From assembly GCF_003628535.1 (NCBI RefSeq), contig NZ_RBCI01000005.1, forward strand, positions 307,727 to 371,726: a DNA stretch of 64,000 nt, written 5' to 3'. Below, one piece after another: positions 19,101 through 29,700 of this stretch. The position numbers were made by a program, and so were the translations under genes. The notes under the pieces were generated by a model. The model did not search any database and was not told the DNA's origin. It worked only from the letters and a program-made list of their open reading frames with translations. The stretch's first letter is position 1; each line of letters starts with the position of its first letter. Source of the DNA: Flavisolibacter nicotianae (GTDB taxonomy: Bacteria; Bacteroidota; Bacteroidia; Chitinophagales; Chitinophagaceae).

Positions 19101-20852
19101 ATGGAAAAAAAGAACGATAAACGGCCTTCTCCCAAAGGCAAACCCGGCCTGTTCGGTTTACTGAAACCGTACAAAGGCATGGCGAGCCTCTTGCTGCTTT
19201 TTGCCCTTTTGAGCAACGGCATCAACCTCTGGGTGCCCAAGATCATTGCGCAGGCCATCGATGATTATGCCAGCGGCAGCTTTGTGCTCAAAGCGGTGAT
19301 CTTCCGGTTTTTGGCCGCAGCGCTTTGCATTTTTGTTTTTACCAGTTTGCAAACGCTTCTGCAAACCTATGCATCGGAAAAAGTGGCGAGAGATTTGCGC
19401 AGCCGCCTCTCGGAAAAGATCTCCCGGCAGAGTTATGCGTCGGTGCAGCAGGCCAACCCGGCCAAACTCCTGACCAACCTGACCTCGGATGTAGACTCCA
19501 TCAAGCTGTTTGTGTCGCAGGCCATCGTTTCCCTTTTTTCCTCTCTGTTCATCATTATTGGTGCCAGCGTTTTGCTGGTCAGCATCAACTGGAAACTTGG
19601 GCTGGCCGTTCTTTCGATCATCCCCATCCTGGGCGGAACTTTTTTTGTCGTGCTTCGAAAAGTGCGGGTGCTGTTCAAAAAGGGCCGCGAGATCATTGAC
19701 TGGCTGAACAGGATCATCACGGAAAATATTTTCGGCGCCGCGCTGATCCGCGTCTTCAATTCCCAGCAACTGGAGTACACGAAATTTCTTTCGGCCAGCA
19801 GTGATGCAAAAGAAGTGGGCATCGGCATCTTGAAATTGTTTGCGGCACTGATCCCGGTCATCAACCTGGTGGCCAACCTTTCCATAGTGACAATCCTGGC
19901 ACTGGGTGGTCATTTTGTGATCAACGGAACCATGACACTGGGTGAACTGGCCGCTTTCAACAACTATATTTTCATTCTCATTTTTCCCATCATCATCATT
20001 GGCTTTATGAGCAGCGTGATGGCGCAGGCATCGGCATCGTACCAGCGAATCCGGTTTGTGCTGGAGGCACCGGACGTAGAAGAAAAAGGTGTGGTGAAGG
20101 ACCTGTTGAAAGGAAACATCGACGTGCAAAACCTGGCGCTAACCTTTGGTGAAAAGCAGGCGCTGAAAAATATTTCCTTCTCTGTAAAAGCCGGGACAAA
20201 AACGGCGATCATCGGCCCGACGGCGGCCGGGAAAACGCAGTTGCTTTATTTGCTCACGGGACTAATCCAGCCAACGTCCGGCATCATTGCCTACGATGGT
20301 ATCAACATCAACAGTTATGAAAAAGAATCCCTGCACAACCAGGTCGGATTCGTTTTTCAGGACAGTGTTCTGTTTAACCTGAGCATACGGGAAAACATCG
20401 CGTTCAGCAACACCGTAACGGATGACCTGTTGCAAAAAGCCATTGCCACCTCGGAACTGGCTGACCTGATCGAACGCCTGCCGCAAGGACTGGATACGGT
20501 GGTGGCCGAAAGAGGCACGTCGCTATCCGGCGGACAAAAGCAGCGGCTGATGCTGGCCCGGGCCCTGGCTGTCAACCCGAAAATTTTGTTGCTGGATGAT
20601 TTTACCGCAAGGGTAGATACCCGTACCGAGCAAAAAATCCTGGAAAATGTGCAGGCGAATTACGAAGGCATCACGCTGGTTTCCGTGACGCAGAAAATCG
20701 CGTCGGTGGAACATTTCGACCAGATCATCCTGCTCATGGAAGGTGAGCTGATCGCTGCCGGCACACACGAAACCCTGCTGAATACCTGCCCCGAATACGT
20801 TCAGCTTTATCAATCCCAAAGAAGCACCAGTCAGTATGAATTACAATCTTAA
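19101..20852 (+). CDS. ABC exporter half-transporter with degenerate ATP site
   Basis: 583 residues: six membrane helices in about 20-330, then a nucleotide-binding domain (345-575). Walker A is GPTAAGKT (about 370), the signature is a canonical LSGGQ (about 475), and Walker B is ILLLDDF (about 494), with Asp where catalytic Glu is expected. The H-loop reads VTQK (about 531), with Gln for His. This is the pattern of the non-catalytic half of heterodimeric exporters such as TM287/288 or TmrAB. The next gene overlaps by 17 bp and supplies the partner. Substrate is unknown; position directly after eboDEF suggests, by context only, export of an ebo-related molecule or a lipid-like compound. Confidence 0.85.
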   Translation: MEKKNDKRPSPKGKPGLFGLLKPYKGMASLLLLFALLSNGINLWVPKIIAQAIDDYASGSFVLKAVIFRFLAAALCIFVFTSLQTLLQTYASEKVARDLRSRLSEKISRQSYASVQQANPAKLLTNLTSDVDSIKLFVSQAIVSLFSSLFIIIGASVLLVSINWKLGLAVLSIIPILGGTFFVVLRKVRVLFKKGREIIDWLNRIITENIFGAALIRVFNSQQLEYTKFLSASSDAKEVGIGILKLFAALIPVINLVANLSIVTILALGGHFVINGTMTLGELAAFNNYIFILIFPIIIIGFMSSVMAQASASYQRIRFVLEAPDVEEKGVVKDLLKGNIDVQNLALTFGEKQALKNISFSVKAGTKTAIIGPTAAGKTQLLYLLTGLIQPTSGIIAYDGININSYEKESLHNQVGFVFQDSVLFNLSIRENIAFSNTVTDDLLQKAIATSELADLIERLPQGLDTVVAERGTSLSGGQKQRLMLARALAVNPKILLLDDFTARVDTRTEQKILENVQANYEGITLVSVTQKIASVEHFDQIILLMEGELIAAGTHETLLNTCPEYVQLYQSQRSTSQYELQS

Positions 20853-22599
20853 TCAACCCGGCGAAAAACAACCGGCAAAGCCATCCACGGCTGCCCAGGT
20901 CAAAAAGCTGCTGGCCCTGATGTCGGGGGAACGAAAGGTTTTCATTTTTGCCCTGCTGGCCGTTTTGCTCAATTCCACCCTGAACCTGGCCGGTCCGCTG
21001 GTGGTTGGTTATACCATCGATCACCATGTGCAATCCAAACAATATCATATGGTACTGGTGTTTGCCGGCATTTTGTGCGCCATGTACCTGGTGGCCTTTG
21101 TCACCAGTTACCTGCAAACACGATTGATGGGCGGCATCGGTCAACGCATCCTGTTCAACACCCGCAACGCCCTGTTTCAGAAATTGCAGGAACTGCCTGT
21201 AGCGTTTTTTAACCAGAACAAAGCCGGCGATCTTATTTCACGCATCAACAACGACACGGATAAATTGAACCTGTTTTTATCGCAGTCACTGATGCAGTTT
21301 GTCAGCAGTATTTTTTTGATGACAGGTGCCAGCATCTTTTTGTTGTCCATCAATTTCCGGCTGGGCACAACAGCCCTGGCGCCGGCGGTTTTGCTGTTTA
21401 TACTGACTAGGGCTGTTTCGCCGTGGATCAGGAAACGGAATGCCGTGAACCTGCAAACTGTGGGCGGCATGAGTGCGGAGATCCAGGAGAGCCTGAATAA
21501 TTTCAAAGTGATCGTTGCTTTCAACCGGAAGGATTATTTCCGCCAGCGCTTTGAGGAGGTGAACCAGCAAAACTATACGACTGCGATCCGTGCCGGTGTG
21601 GCCAATACCATCTTTATCCCGGTTTATGGATTGATGGCGCACATGGGCCAGTTGCTGGTACTGGCATTTGGTATCTACTTCATCACAACCGGCGCTTTTA
21701 CCGTTGGCCTGCTGATTAGTTTTCTTTCGTATGTCAACAGTTTCTACAACCCCTTGCGGCAGCTGGCTGCCGTGTGGACCAATTTTCAACTGGCCATGGC
21801 AGGGTGGGACAGGATCTCGCAAATCCTCTCCCTGGAAACCGATTTGGTGACGATTGGTGAGGCAGTGGAAACGACGTCTCCTGCGGTCATTTCATTTCAG
21901 AACGTATCCTTCGGTTATCCCAATGGAAAAGAGGTGTTGCATCATGTCAGTTTTACATTGGAAAAGGGCAAGACCTATGCCCTGGTGGGACCCACCGGCG
22001 GTGGCAAAACCACGACGGCTTCCCTGATCGCACGCCTCTACGATCCGATAACAGGTGTGGTGTTACTCGATGGAAAAGATATCCGCTCTTACGGCGCTGC
22101 AGAGCGAACAAAAAAGATCGGCTTTATTTTGCAGGATCCGTTTTTGTTCACCGGCACCGTGCGGGAAAATATTTTGTACGGCAATGAACAATACCGTAAT
22201 TTTTCCAATGAACAATTAACGCAACTGTTGAAGGAAGAAAACCTTGGTGGATTGCTGCAGCAATTTGAAGCAGGGCTTGACACCGCCGTGCAATCGGGCG
22301 GCGAATCCATCAGCCTAGGGCAAAAGCAATTGGTGGCTTTTATTCGCGCCGTTTTGCGAAAACCGGACCTGCTTATCCTGGACGAGGCCTCTGCTAACAT
22401 TGATACGATGACGGAACAGCTTTTAGAAGGCATACTGAAAAAGCTTCCCGGGGAAACCACCCGTGTCATCATCGCACACCGGCTGAATACCATCGAGAAT
22501 GCGGACGAAATTTTCTTTGTGAATTCCGGCGAGATTACCCGGGCTGGCTCGTTTCAGCATGCGATGGATCTGCTGTTACACGGCAAGCGGGAGAGTTAA
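20836..22599 (+). CDS. ABC exporter half-transporter, catalytic partner
   Basis: 587 residues with an N-terminal six-helix domain (about 25-330) and a nucleotide-binding domain (350-580). Walker A GPTGGGKTT (about 384), Walker B LLILDEAS with the catalytic Glu (about 511) and H-loop IAHR (about 545) are intact, but the signature reads ISLGQ instead of LSGGQ (about 490). In the dimer this defective signature faces the defective Walker B and H-loop of the upstream subunit, so all changes fall in one composite site and the other stays canonical. That is strong support for an obligate heterodimer. A 17-bp-stem terminator follows 42 bp after the stop. Confidence 0.87.
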   Translation: MNYNLNQPGEKQPAKPSTAAQVKKLLALMSGERKVFIFALLAVLLNSTLNLAGPLVVGYTIDHHVQSKQYHMVLVFAGILCAMYLVAFVTSYLQTRLMGGIGQRILFNTRNALFQKLQELPVAFFNQNKAGDLISRINNDTDKLNLFLSQSLMQFVSSIFLMTGASIFLLSINFRLGTTALAPAVLLFILTRAVSPWIRKRNAVNLQTVGGMSAEIQESLNNFKVIVAFNRKDYFRQRFEEVNQQNYTTAIRAGVANTIFIPVYGLMAHMGQLLVLAFGIYFITTGAFTVGLLISFLSYVNSFYNPLRQLAAVWTNFQLAMAGWDRISQILSLETDLVTIGEAVETTSPAVISFQNVSFGYPNGKEVLHHVSFTLEKGKTYALVGPTGGGKTTTASLIARLYDPITGVVLLDGKDIRSYGAAERTKKIGFILQDPFLFTGTVRENILYGNEQYRNFSNEQLTQLLKEENLGGLLQQFEAGLDTAVQSGGESISLGQKQLVAFIRAVLRKPDLLILDEASANIDTMTEQLLEGILKKLPGETTRVIIAHRLNTIENADEIFFVNSGEITRAGSFQHAMDLLLHGKRES

Positions 22600-22641
22600 C
22601 TGCACAGGTCTTTGAAGAATGGCATGACTATAATCTTCAAT

Positions 22642-22680
22642 AAACGAGAAAGCCTCCGTTAGTCGGAGGCTTTCTCGTTT
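22642..22680. terminator. Bidirectional intrinsic terminator, 17-bp perfect stem
   Basis: AAACGAGAAAGCCTCCG (22642-22658) pairs perfectly with 22664-22680 around the loop TTAGT. The A-run on the left and T-run on the right serve both strands. It lies between the converging ABC exporter operon and the ThuA/PQQ gene and should stop transcription from both. Confidence 0.93.
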
Positions 22681-22708
22681 TGAAAACGAACGTGTTTGTT
22701 ACAGATAA

Positions 22709-25700
22709 TTACCGTTTGACCGAAAGAATATACTTCGCCATTTCCGTTGCCTCTTTTTTTGATAATTGCGGGTGCGGCGTCATGGGTACCTGGCCCCAGT
22801 TGCCAGCGCCGCCTTTGATGACCTTGTCGGCAAGGCGGCTGGCCGCCGCCTGCGTTTTGTACCGTTTGGCAATTTCCGTAAACGAAGGACCAACGAGCTT
22901 TTGGTTAACGCGGTGACAGGTGTTGCAGTCACTCCTGGCAATCAAAGCGGCACCCAGCGATTTAGTTGCTTTCTTTTCCGGTCCTGTTATAGTAGCTGCA
23001 GTGCTACCTGTTTCCTTGTTTTTAACAGAGGCGGCCTGCTTTCTTTTTGCAGAAGCAACCGGCGCCGGGATTTTTACTTCTTTCCCGCCGTCGAATTTGA
23101 TCCAGTCGAGCGACGCCAAATTGCGGTTGGGTTCCTCGTTCTTCACAAACACAAAATAAAGATCGTGCTTGCCTCCGGGGTCGGTCACAGTCGCACTCAC
23201 TTCCGCAAACTGGTTCCAGGCGCCGGTTGCCTTGTACGCAGCGGTGCTGATCAGCGGTCCATTGGCGGCATCGGTGTGTACCTCGATTGCGGCATCGTAA
23301 TCCTTCGACGAGTAGCGATAGGTAAGCTGGTTGACGTCTTTCAGGTCGATGTTCTTTAAAACGAAATACGACTTGTTGTTGATGCGGCCAAGCCCCCGTT
23401 CATTTTTTTGCAGGTTGCTCACGGCATCGGCACTCTCGGCCTGCACTTTCGACGGACGCAGAACCAGGACATCTTTACCGGTCAGCGGGGTAATGGCGCC
23501 GCCTTTGTCGGTATAGGAAGCGGTCAGCAAATAACGGCCTTCCTCACTGGTACCGATATGCTCTTTTAAAACGACCGACCCCTGTTGCGGCAGCTTGACG
23601 TCTGCTTTCTGGTTTGAAACCGAGAGCACATATTTTACAATTTCCGTTGCATCGTCTCTTGACAATTGCGGGTGGGCACTCATGGCGTGTTCGCCCCATA
23701 CGCCGTTACCGCCGGTAATGATTTTGTTGGCCAGGTAACTGATGGCGGCTTTGTTGCCAAAGTATTTCTGCGAGACCTGCATGAAGGAGGGGCCCACCGA
23801 CTTGCCGTTCAGCTGGTGACAGGCCTTGCAATCGCTGGTGGCAATTAAATTTTTGCCGTAGTTGTAGTTCTCGATCTGCTGGTGACCAACAAGCGCAACA
23901 TCGCTGGCAACCTTGGGAATGTATTTCAGCGATACGCTGATTTTCTTTTTGTCGATCGCCTTGTCCTCGTTGTCCTGCACATCCACGGCGTATTTCAGTG
24001 CTGTTGGCTTGTCAAAGAAGAACGTGCTGTTGTCTGTCGCATGGATGGCCACTTTGGGCAGGGTGTTTCCAACTTTGATCGTCACCGTATCCGTACTACT
24101 TTTCCCGGGGGCATCGATTACTTTCAACACCGTGTGGTAAATGCCGTTGTTTTGAAACGTATAGCGTGGGTTGGCTTCCGTAGAGATGACCTGGTTGTTC
24201 AGCGTCCACTGGTATGAGAGTTTGTCGTTCTCGTCGTAATCATAACTTTTCTTGCTGCTCAGCGATGCGGTGAAGGGCGCCAGGCCAATGGTGTCGTTGG
24301 TCGAAATCTTTGCCACCGGTGCACGGTTGCCGCCGTTGTAATCGATGCGGACAAGACGAGCATCCACGTTGTCGATGCCGTAAACAGAGCCGTATTCCAG
24401 CATGTAAATGGCGCCGTCGGGACCGAATTCCATATCGATTGGGCGGCGGAAGTCACCGTTCGTCAGCATGAACGGTTCCATACGCTGGTAGTTGTTGTTT
24501 TCGTCGAAGCGAAGGGCAAACACCCAGTTGCGCATCCAGTCGTACACAAAAAGGGCTTTGTCGTAATAGGCCGGCAGTTTCCGGGCCGATTGCAGGCTGG
24601 CATTGTAGTGATACACCGGGCCGCCCATGGCGCAGCGGCCACCTTCACCCAGGTCGGGGAACTCGGCCGAACGGGCATAAGGATACCAGATCATCGGTTT
24701 TTGTGGGGCTGGTAATTTTTTCGCGCCAGTATTGTTGGGTGAATTGTTTTCCGGCCCATTCACGTCAAACAGTTGACCAACGGTTTTGGCAGCAAAATCA
24801 GAATCGTGGTAGGCTTTGCTGTCGCCGACAAAGTAAGGCCAGCCAAAATTGCCGGCTTTTTTTGCCTGGTTAAATTCATCGTAACCGCGTGGGCCGTGAC
24901 GGCTGTCGTTGCCGGCATCAGGACCTACTTCGCCCCAATACACGATGGAGGTAGCCGTGTCTACGGAAATGCGGTAGGGATTGCGGCAGCCCATCACATA
25001 AATTTCAGGACGTGTGCCCGGCGTGCCTTTAGCAAACAAGTTTCCTTCGGGGATGGTGTACGTACCGTTGGGTTCGGGGTGGATGCGCAGGATTTTTCCC
25101 CGAAGGTCATTCGGGTTTCCCGCAGAGCGTTGAGCATCGTACACCAGCCGTCCAGCCCTCTCATCGATCGGGGCATAGCCGTCCGATTCAAAGGGAACCG
25201 TGTTGTCGCCGGTCGAGATGTAAAGGTTCTTGTTTTTGTCCCAGGCCAATGAGCCGCCGGTGTGTGCGCTGACCTCGGCGTCAATCGGAACGGTGATGAT
25301 GACCTTTTCTGACGTCGTGTCCAGGTTGTTGTCCTTCGTCAGCGTGAACCGCGAAATATTTTGATGCAGTTTCTCACCAGTAGAAGAGGAGTAGAAAAAG
25401 TAGATGTAATTATTTTGTTTGAAATCGGGATCCAGCGTAATGCCGATTAAGCCGTTCAGGTATTTATCAACGGCTTTCACCGGGAAGTCACGCAGCAGCC
25501 GCGTTTTGCCGGAGACAGGATCATACATGTAAAACTTGCCGGCCCGTTCGGTAAAAAACACCCGTCCGTCCGGCGCCACGGTCAGTTCCATGGGTTCGTT
25601 CAAATCATCGGTCAGGATGGTTTTGGTAAAGCGGTTGTCGTCCGGTGATCGCACGGCGTACGCTTTTGAATAATCCAGTTTGGCCTCGCCGATGGCGTAT

Positions 25701-26464
25701 TGGATGCCGCTCAGCAGGTGCCGCAAAAACAGCGTGTCGGAGGTGTAGCTTTCTTTGGTGTGTCCCAGCCCGGTGTAAAAAGCACGGCCGCCGTCCACCT
25801 CGTGGTACCAGGCAATGGGATGGTTATCGCCGTTCTGGCCACCTTCATAGGTTTTTTCATCCAGCGTTGCCAGCACGTGCAGGTCGGGCAGGATGCTCTT
25901 ATAGTTGTACCACTCGTCAAACCGCTCCCAGCGATCGGGCAGGAAGGAGGTGGAAATGTGGCTTTTATCTTTTACATCGATCACGGCTTTTTGCTGGCGG
26001 GGATGACTGAGAAAATAAGCGCCGACCAACTTATTGTACCAGGGCCAGTCGTACTCCGTGTCAGCGGCCGCATGCACGCCGGCAAAGCCACCGCCTGCCT
26101 GGATAAAGCGCTGGAAAGCCACCTGCTGGTCGGCATTCAGCACATCCTGGGTGGTGCTCAAAAAGATAACAGCTGCATAGTGTTTCAGGCTGTCTTCTGT
26201 GAAGTAGCCGGCATTCGTGGTGGTGTCAACAAAAAAATTGTTTTCTGTTCCCAATTTCTGGATGGCTACCAAACCTTCTGCAATTGACTCGTGGTGATAA
26301 CCTGCCGTCTTCGCAAAGACAAGCACTCTCGGTTTTGGACCCGATGGTTCAGCAAGGACCGGTGCGGCTGTAACGGGTGGCTTGACGGTTTTGCAAGCAA
26401 AGAAAATACTCACTGTACAAAGGCCTGCGAGGAGGGCAAGCAAAAACTTTTTTCCTGGTAACAT
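22709..26464 (-). CDS. Lipoprotein fusing ThuA, PQQ-type sugar dehydrogenase, PKD and two cytochrome c domains
   Basis: 1251 residues from the ATG at 26464 (MLPGKKFLLALLAGLCTVSI), giving a lipoprotein signal with lipobox FFAC; an ATG 21 codons earlier would spoil it. Domains in order: ThuA/glutamine-amidotransferase-like (about 40-265, PRVLVFAKTAGYHHES); a soluble-glucose-dehydrogenase beta-propeller (about 280-720, with CRNPYRISVD and PDGAIYMLEYGS); a PKD domain (735-815); cytochrome c with CKACH near 878; a carbohydrate-binding-like domain (about 985-1110); and a second cytochrome c with CNTCH near 1180. The likely role is periplasmic oxidation of a sugar or polyol, with electrons passed through the haems. 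It is divergent from the next haem dehydrogenase, sharing a 308-bp regulatory gap. Fusions of this type are common in Bacteroidota; the substrate is unknown. Confidence 0.88.
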   Translation of the reverse strand: MLPGKKFLLALLAGLCTVSIFFACKTVKPPVTAAPVLAEPSGPKPRVLVFAKTAGYHHESIAEGLVAIQKLGTENNFFVDTTTNAGYFTEDSLKHYAAVIFLSTTQDVLNADQQVAFQRFIQAGGGFAGVHAAADTEYDWPWYNKLVGAYFLSHPRQQKAVIDVKDKSHISTSFLPDRWERFDEWYNYKSILPDLHVLATLDEKTYEGGQNGDNHPIAWYHEVDGGRAFYTGLGHTKESYTSDTLFLRHLLSGIQYAIGEAKLDYSKAYAVRSPDDNRFTKTILTDDLNEPMELTVAPDGRVFFTERAGKFYMYDPVSGKTRLLRDFPVKAVDKYLNGLIGITLDPDFKQNNYIYFFYSSSTGEKLHQNISRFTLTKDNNLDTTSEKVIITVPIDAEVSAHTGGSLAWDKNKNLYISTGDNTVPFESDGYAPIDERAGRLVYDAQRSAGNPNDLRGKILRIHPEPNGTYTIPEGNLFAKGTPGTRPEIYVMGCRNPYRISVDTATSIVYWGEVGPDAGNDSRHGPRGYDEFNQAKKAGNFGWPYFVGDSKAYHDSDFAAKTVGQLFDVNGPENNSPNNTGAKKLPAPQKPMIWYPYARSAEFPDLGEGGRCAMGGPVYHYNASLQSARKLPAYYDKALFVYDWMRNWVFALRFDENNNYQRMEPFMLTNGDFRRPIDMEFGPDGAIYMLEYGSVYGIDNVDARLVRIDYNGGNRAPVAKISTNDTIGLAPFTASLSSKKSYDYDENDKLSYQWTLNNQVISTEANPRYTFQNNGIYHTVLKVIDAPGKSSTDTVTIKVGNTLPKVAIHATDNSTFFFDKPTALKYAVDVQDNEDKAIDKKKISVSLKYIPKVASDVALVGHQQIENYNYGKNLIATSDCKACHQLNGKSVGPSFMQVSQKYFGNKAAISYLANKIITGGNGVWGEHAMSAHPQLSRDDATEIVKYVLSVSNQKADVKLPQQGSVVLKEHIGTSEEGRYLLTASYTDKGGAITPLTGKDVLVLRPSKVQAESADAVSNLQKNERGLGRINNKSYFVLKNIDLKDVNQLTYRYSSKDYDAAIEVHTDAANGPLISTAAYKATGAWNQFAEVSATVTDPGGKHDLYFVFVKNEEPNRNLASLDWIKFDGGKEVKIPAPVASAKRKQAASVKNKETGSTAATITGPEKKATKSLGAALIARSDCNTCHRVNQKLVGPSFTEIAKRYKTQAAASRLADKVIKGGAGNWGQVPMTPHPQLSKKEATEMAKYILSVKR

Positions 26465-26772
26465 GGATCGTTTATTTCCTGGTAATGAAGTGTAAAAAAG
26501 ACGTTTAAATATAAAGAGGTTTTCCATTTCTCTGCGTAATTAGCCAAAAGAAGCAGCAGGATAAGGATGTATGATAAGATATGTCAATGCACAAGGCCTT
26601 TACAGGGCCACCCGTTCCTATGCTAATGGATTCCTGTTGAAAATTTCTGCGAAAAAAACAAAGACAGGTTTTTATAAGTGTCAAAAAAACAATTAATTTT
26701 CACCATTGCTCTTCTGTTAAAGACGATTGCCTGTAACCAATTCTGCCTTTATTTCTTAAATACATCAAACGT

Positions 26773-29700
26773 ATGCGAAACACGAAACTGACGATTGCCT
26801 GCTGTTTGTGGCTGCTTGCGATGGCCGCCTGTAAAAATCAATCCGGTACAACACGGGCCGAAAGAGACAGCGCCTATGCCAAATTATCCGACGATGACAA
26901 GCGCCTTCCCAAAAATGCGGTGGCCGGCCTGGAAACGGCAGAGGGACTGGAAACCACCCTGTTTGCTTCAGAACCCATGATGGGCAACCCCACTAACATA
27001 GACGTGGACGCGAAAGGTCGTGTGTGGGTTTGCGAGGCGTTTAACTATCGTCCGCAACTCAACCCCGACAACCCGCAGCGGGAGCAGGGCGACCGCATCC
27101 TGATCCTGGAAGACACCAACGGCGACGGCAAAGCCGATACGTCGAAAGTGTTTTACCAGGGGACCGATGTCAATGCGGCCCTGGGCATTGCTGTTTTTGG
27201 AAACAAGGTGATCGTTTCGTGCAGTCCCAATGTTTTTGTATTTACCGACACCAACGGCGATGACAAACCCGATAAGAAGGAACTGCTCTTTTCCCATGTG
27301 GGCGGCGAACAGCACGACCATGCCGTGCATTCCTTCACCTTCGGTCCTGATGGAAAGCTCTATTTCAATTTTGGCAACGCCGGCGAGCAACTGATGGACA
27401 AGGATGGAAAGCCGCTTACCGATAAAGACGGCAACGTGGTGAACTCGAAAGGCTATCCCTATCGCCAGGGAATGGTGTTTCGCATGAACCAGGACGGAAC
27501 GGGCCTTGAAGTGCTGGCCCACAACTTCCGCAACAATTACGAAGCCTTTGTGGATTCGTACGGCACCATCTGGCAAACGGACAACGATGACGACGGTAAC
27601 CAAAGCACCCGGGTGAATTACATCATGCAGTATGGCAACTATGGCTACACCGACGAGATGACCGGCGCCGGCTGGCGTGCCCGCCGCACCAATTTCGAGG
27701 CGGAAATCCCCAAGCGCCACTGGCACCAGAACGACCCGGGTTCGATACCCAATCTGCTGATCAACGGCGCCGGTTCGCCTGCAGGCCTGACGGTTTACGA
27801 AGGCAGCCTGCTGCCCGCTGCGTTTCAAAACCAGATGATCCATTGCGATCCGGGTACCAACGTAGTGCGGGCCTATCCCGTGACACCCGTCGGCGCCGGC
27901 TACAAGGCGGAAATAAAGCCGCTGGTAGAAGGCGTTCGCGACCAGTGGTTTCGTCCCGTGGACGTTTGCGTGGCACCCGATGGATCTTTGTTCGTAGCTG
28001 ACTGGTACGATCCGGGTGTGGGTGGCCACCAGATGGGCGACATGAACCGCGGACGCATTTTTCGCATAGCACCCAAAGGCGCCGCCTACAAGGTGCCATC
28101 CTTTAATGTAAGCACAACCGACGGCGCTGTGCAAGCCCTGCAAAGCCCGAACATGGCAACCCGCTACTTAGCCTGGCAGCGCCTGCAGACAGCCGGTGTG
28201 CAGGCCGAAACAGCCTTGCAAAAATTATGGAACGGCGATAACCAGCGCTTCCGGGCCCGGGCCCTTTGGCTGCTTGCCAATATTCCGGGAAAGGGGACAA
28301 CCTATATTCAAAAAGCGTTGCAGGATAAAAATCCTGATATCCGCATCGCCGCCATTCGTGCAGCCGTCGAAACACAGGCGGATGTTATACCGTTTATCAA
28401 AGCCGTGGTGAAGGATCAAAATGCACAGGTGCGCCGCGAAGCCGCTCTTGCCCTGCATCACAATCACTCGCCGGAAGCGGCCGGCCTGTGGGCGGAACTG
28501 GCCATGCAATACGACGGCAATGATCGCTGGTACCTGGAGGCGCTGGGCATTGGTGCCGACCGGCAATGGGATCAATTCTTTGCCGCGTACCAGGCAAAGG
28601 CCGGCAACCAGTTGACAACAAAGGCTGGTCGCGATATCGTGTGGCGCTCCCGGACCGGTTTGGCGCTGCCCCTCCTGGCCGGCAGCATCAGCGATGATGC
28701 CACCGCCAGCGCCGACCGGTTGAAATATTTCAGGGCCTTTGATTTTATCAGTGATCCGGCAAAAGAAAAGACGCTGATCGCCCTGCTCGACAACAACGGA
28801 GCACACAAAGATGAGATCATCGTTACTGTTTTAAACCAACTGGATTCGTCCAGCATTACACGGTCGCCAAAGGTGAAAGCGATGCTGGACAAAACACTGC
28901 CAACAATCAAAGGCATGCAGCAGATTGTTGACCTGGTCGGACGCTACCGGATCCGCAACCAGAACGACGCGTTGTACCAACTTGCCCTGTCGCAACCCGA
29001 CAGCAGCATCGGGGCACAGGCGGCCACGCTCTTGTTAAACCTGGGCGGTGCGGACTTGCTGAAGCAGGCCATCAACAGCACCAACACACAAACGGCATCG
29101 GCAACCCTGAAAGTGCTGGGCAAAGCCGGCAACACAGAAGCGATGAATTTAATTGAGAGCGTTATTGCCGATAAAAAATCCAGCCTCGCCGTACGGGAAA
29201 ATGCGGTAAAGACACTCGGTGCCGGCTGGAGCGGTTCTGAACGGTTGCTGAACGTGGTGAAAGCTGGCAGGCTGCCAAAAGAGCTGGAACCAGCCGCTGC
29301 GATGACGCTTTCTTCTTCTTTCCGCAAAGACGTTCGCCAGGAAGCGCTCAAGTACATCAGCACGGCTAGTGCCAATGGCGCTCCGTTGCCGCCGATTAGT
29401 GCACTCGTGAAGCAGAACGGTAATGTGGCCGTCGGCAAACAGGTCTTTGCAAAGACCTGCGTGACCTGTCACCAGGTGGGAGCCGAAGGAGCCAATTTTG
29501 GTCCCGACCTTTCGCAAATCGGCAGCAAGCTGACGAAGGACGCCCTGTACATGGCCATCCTTCACCCGGATGCAGGCATCAGCTTTGGCTACGAGGGCTA
29601 TGTGTTTAAACTAAAAGACGGCAGCGATGTCGGTGGCATTATCGCCAGCGAAACGGACGATGCGCTGGAAGTCACGGTTCCCGGCGGCATTAAAAAACAG

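Noticed and set aside
19158..20129. 323-residue minus-strand ORF within the first ABC gene
   Set aside because: His-, Gln- and Asp-rich antisense shadow of a membrane domain.
26968..28143. 391-residue minus-strand ORF rich in His and Val
   Set aside because: Antisense to the TIGR02604-type dehydrogenase, whose frame has clear domains.
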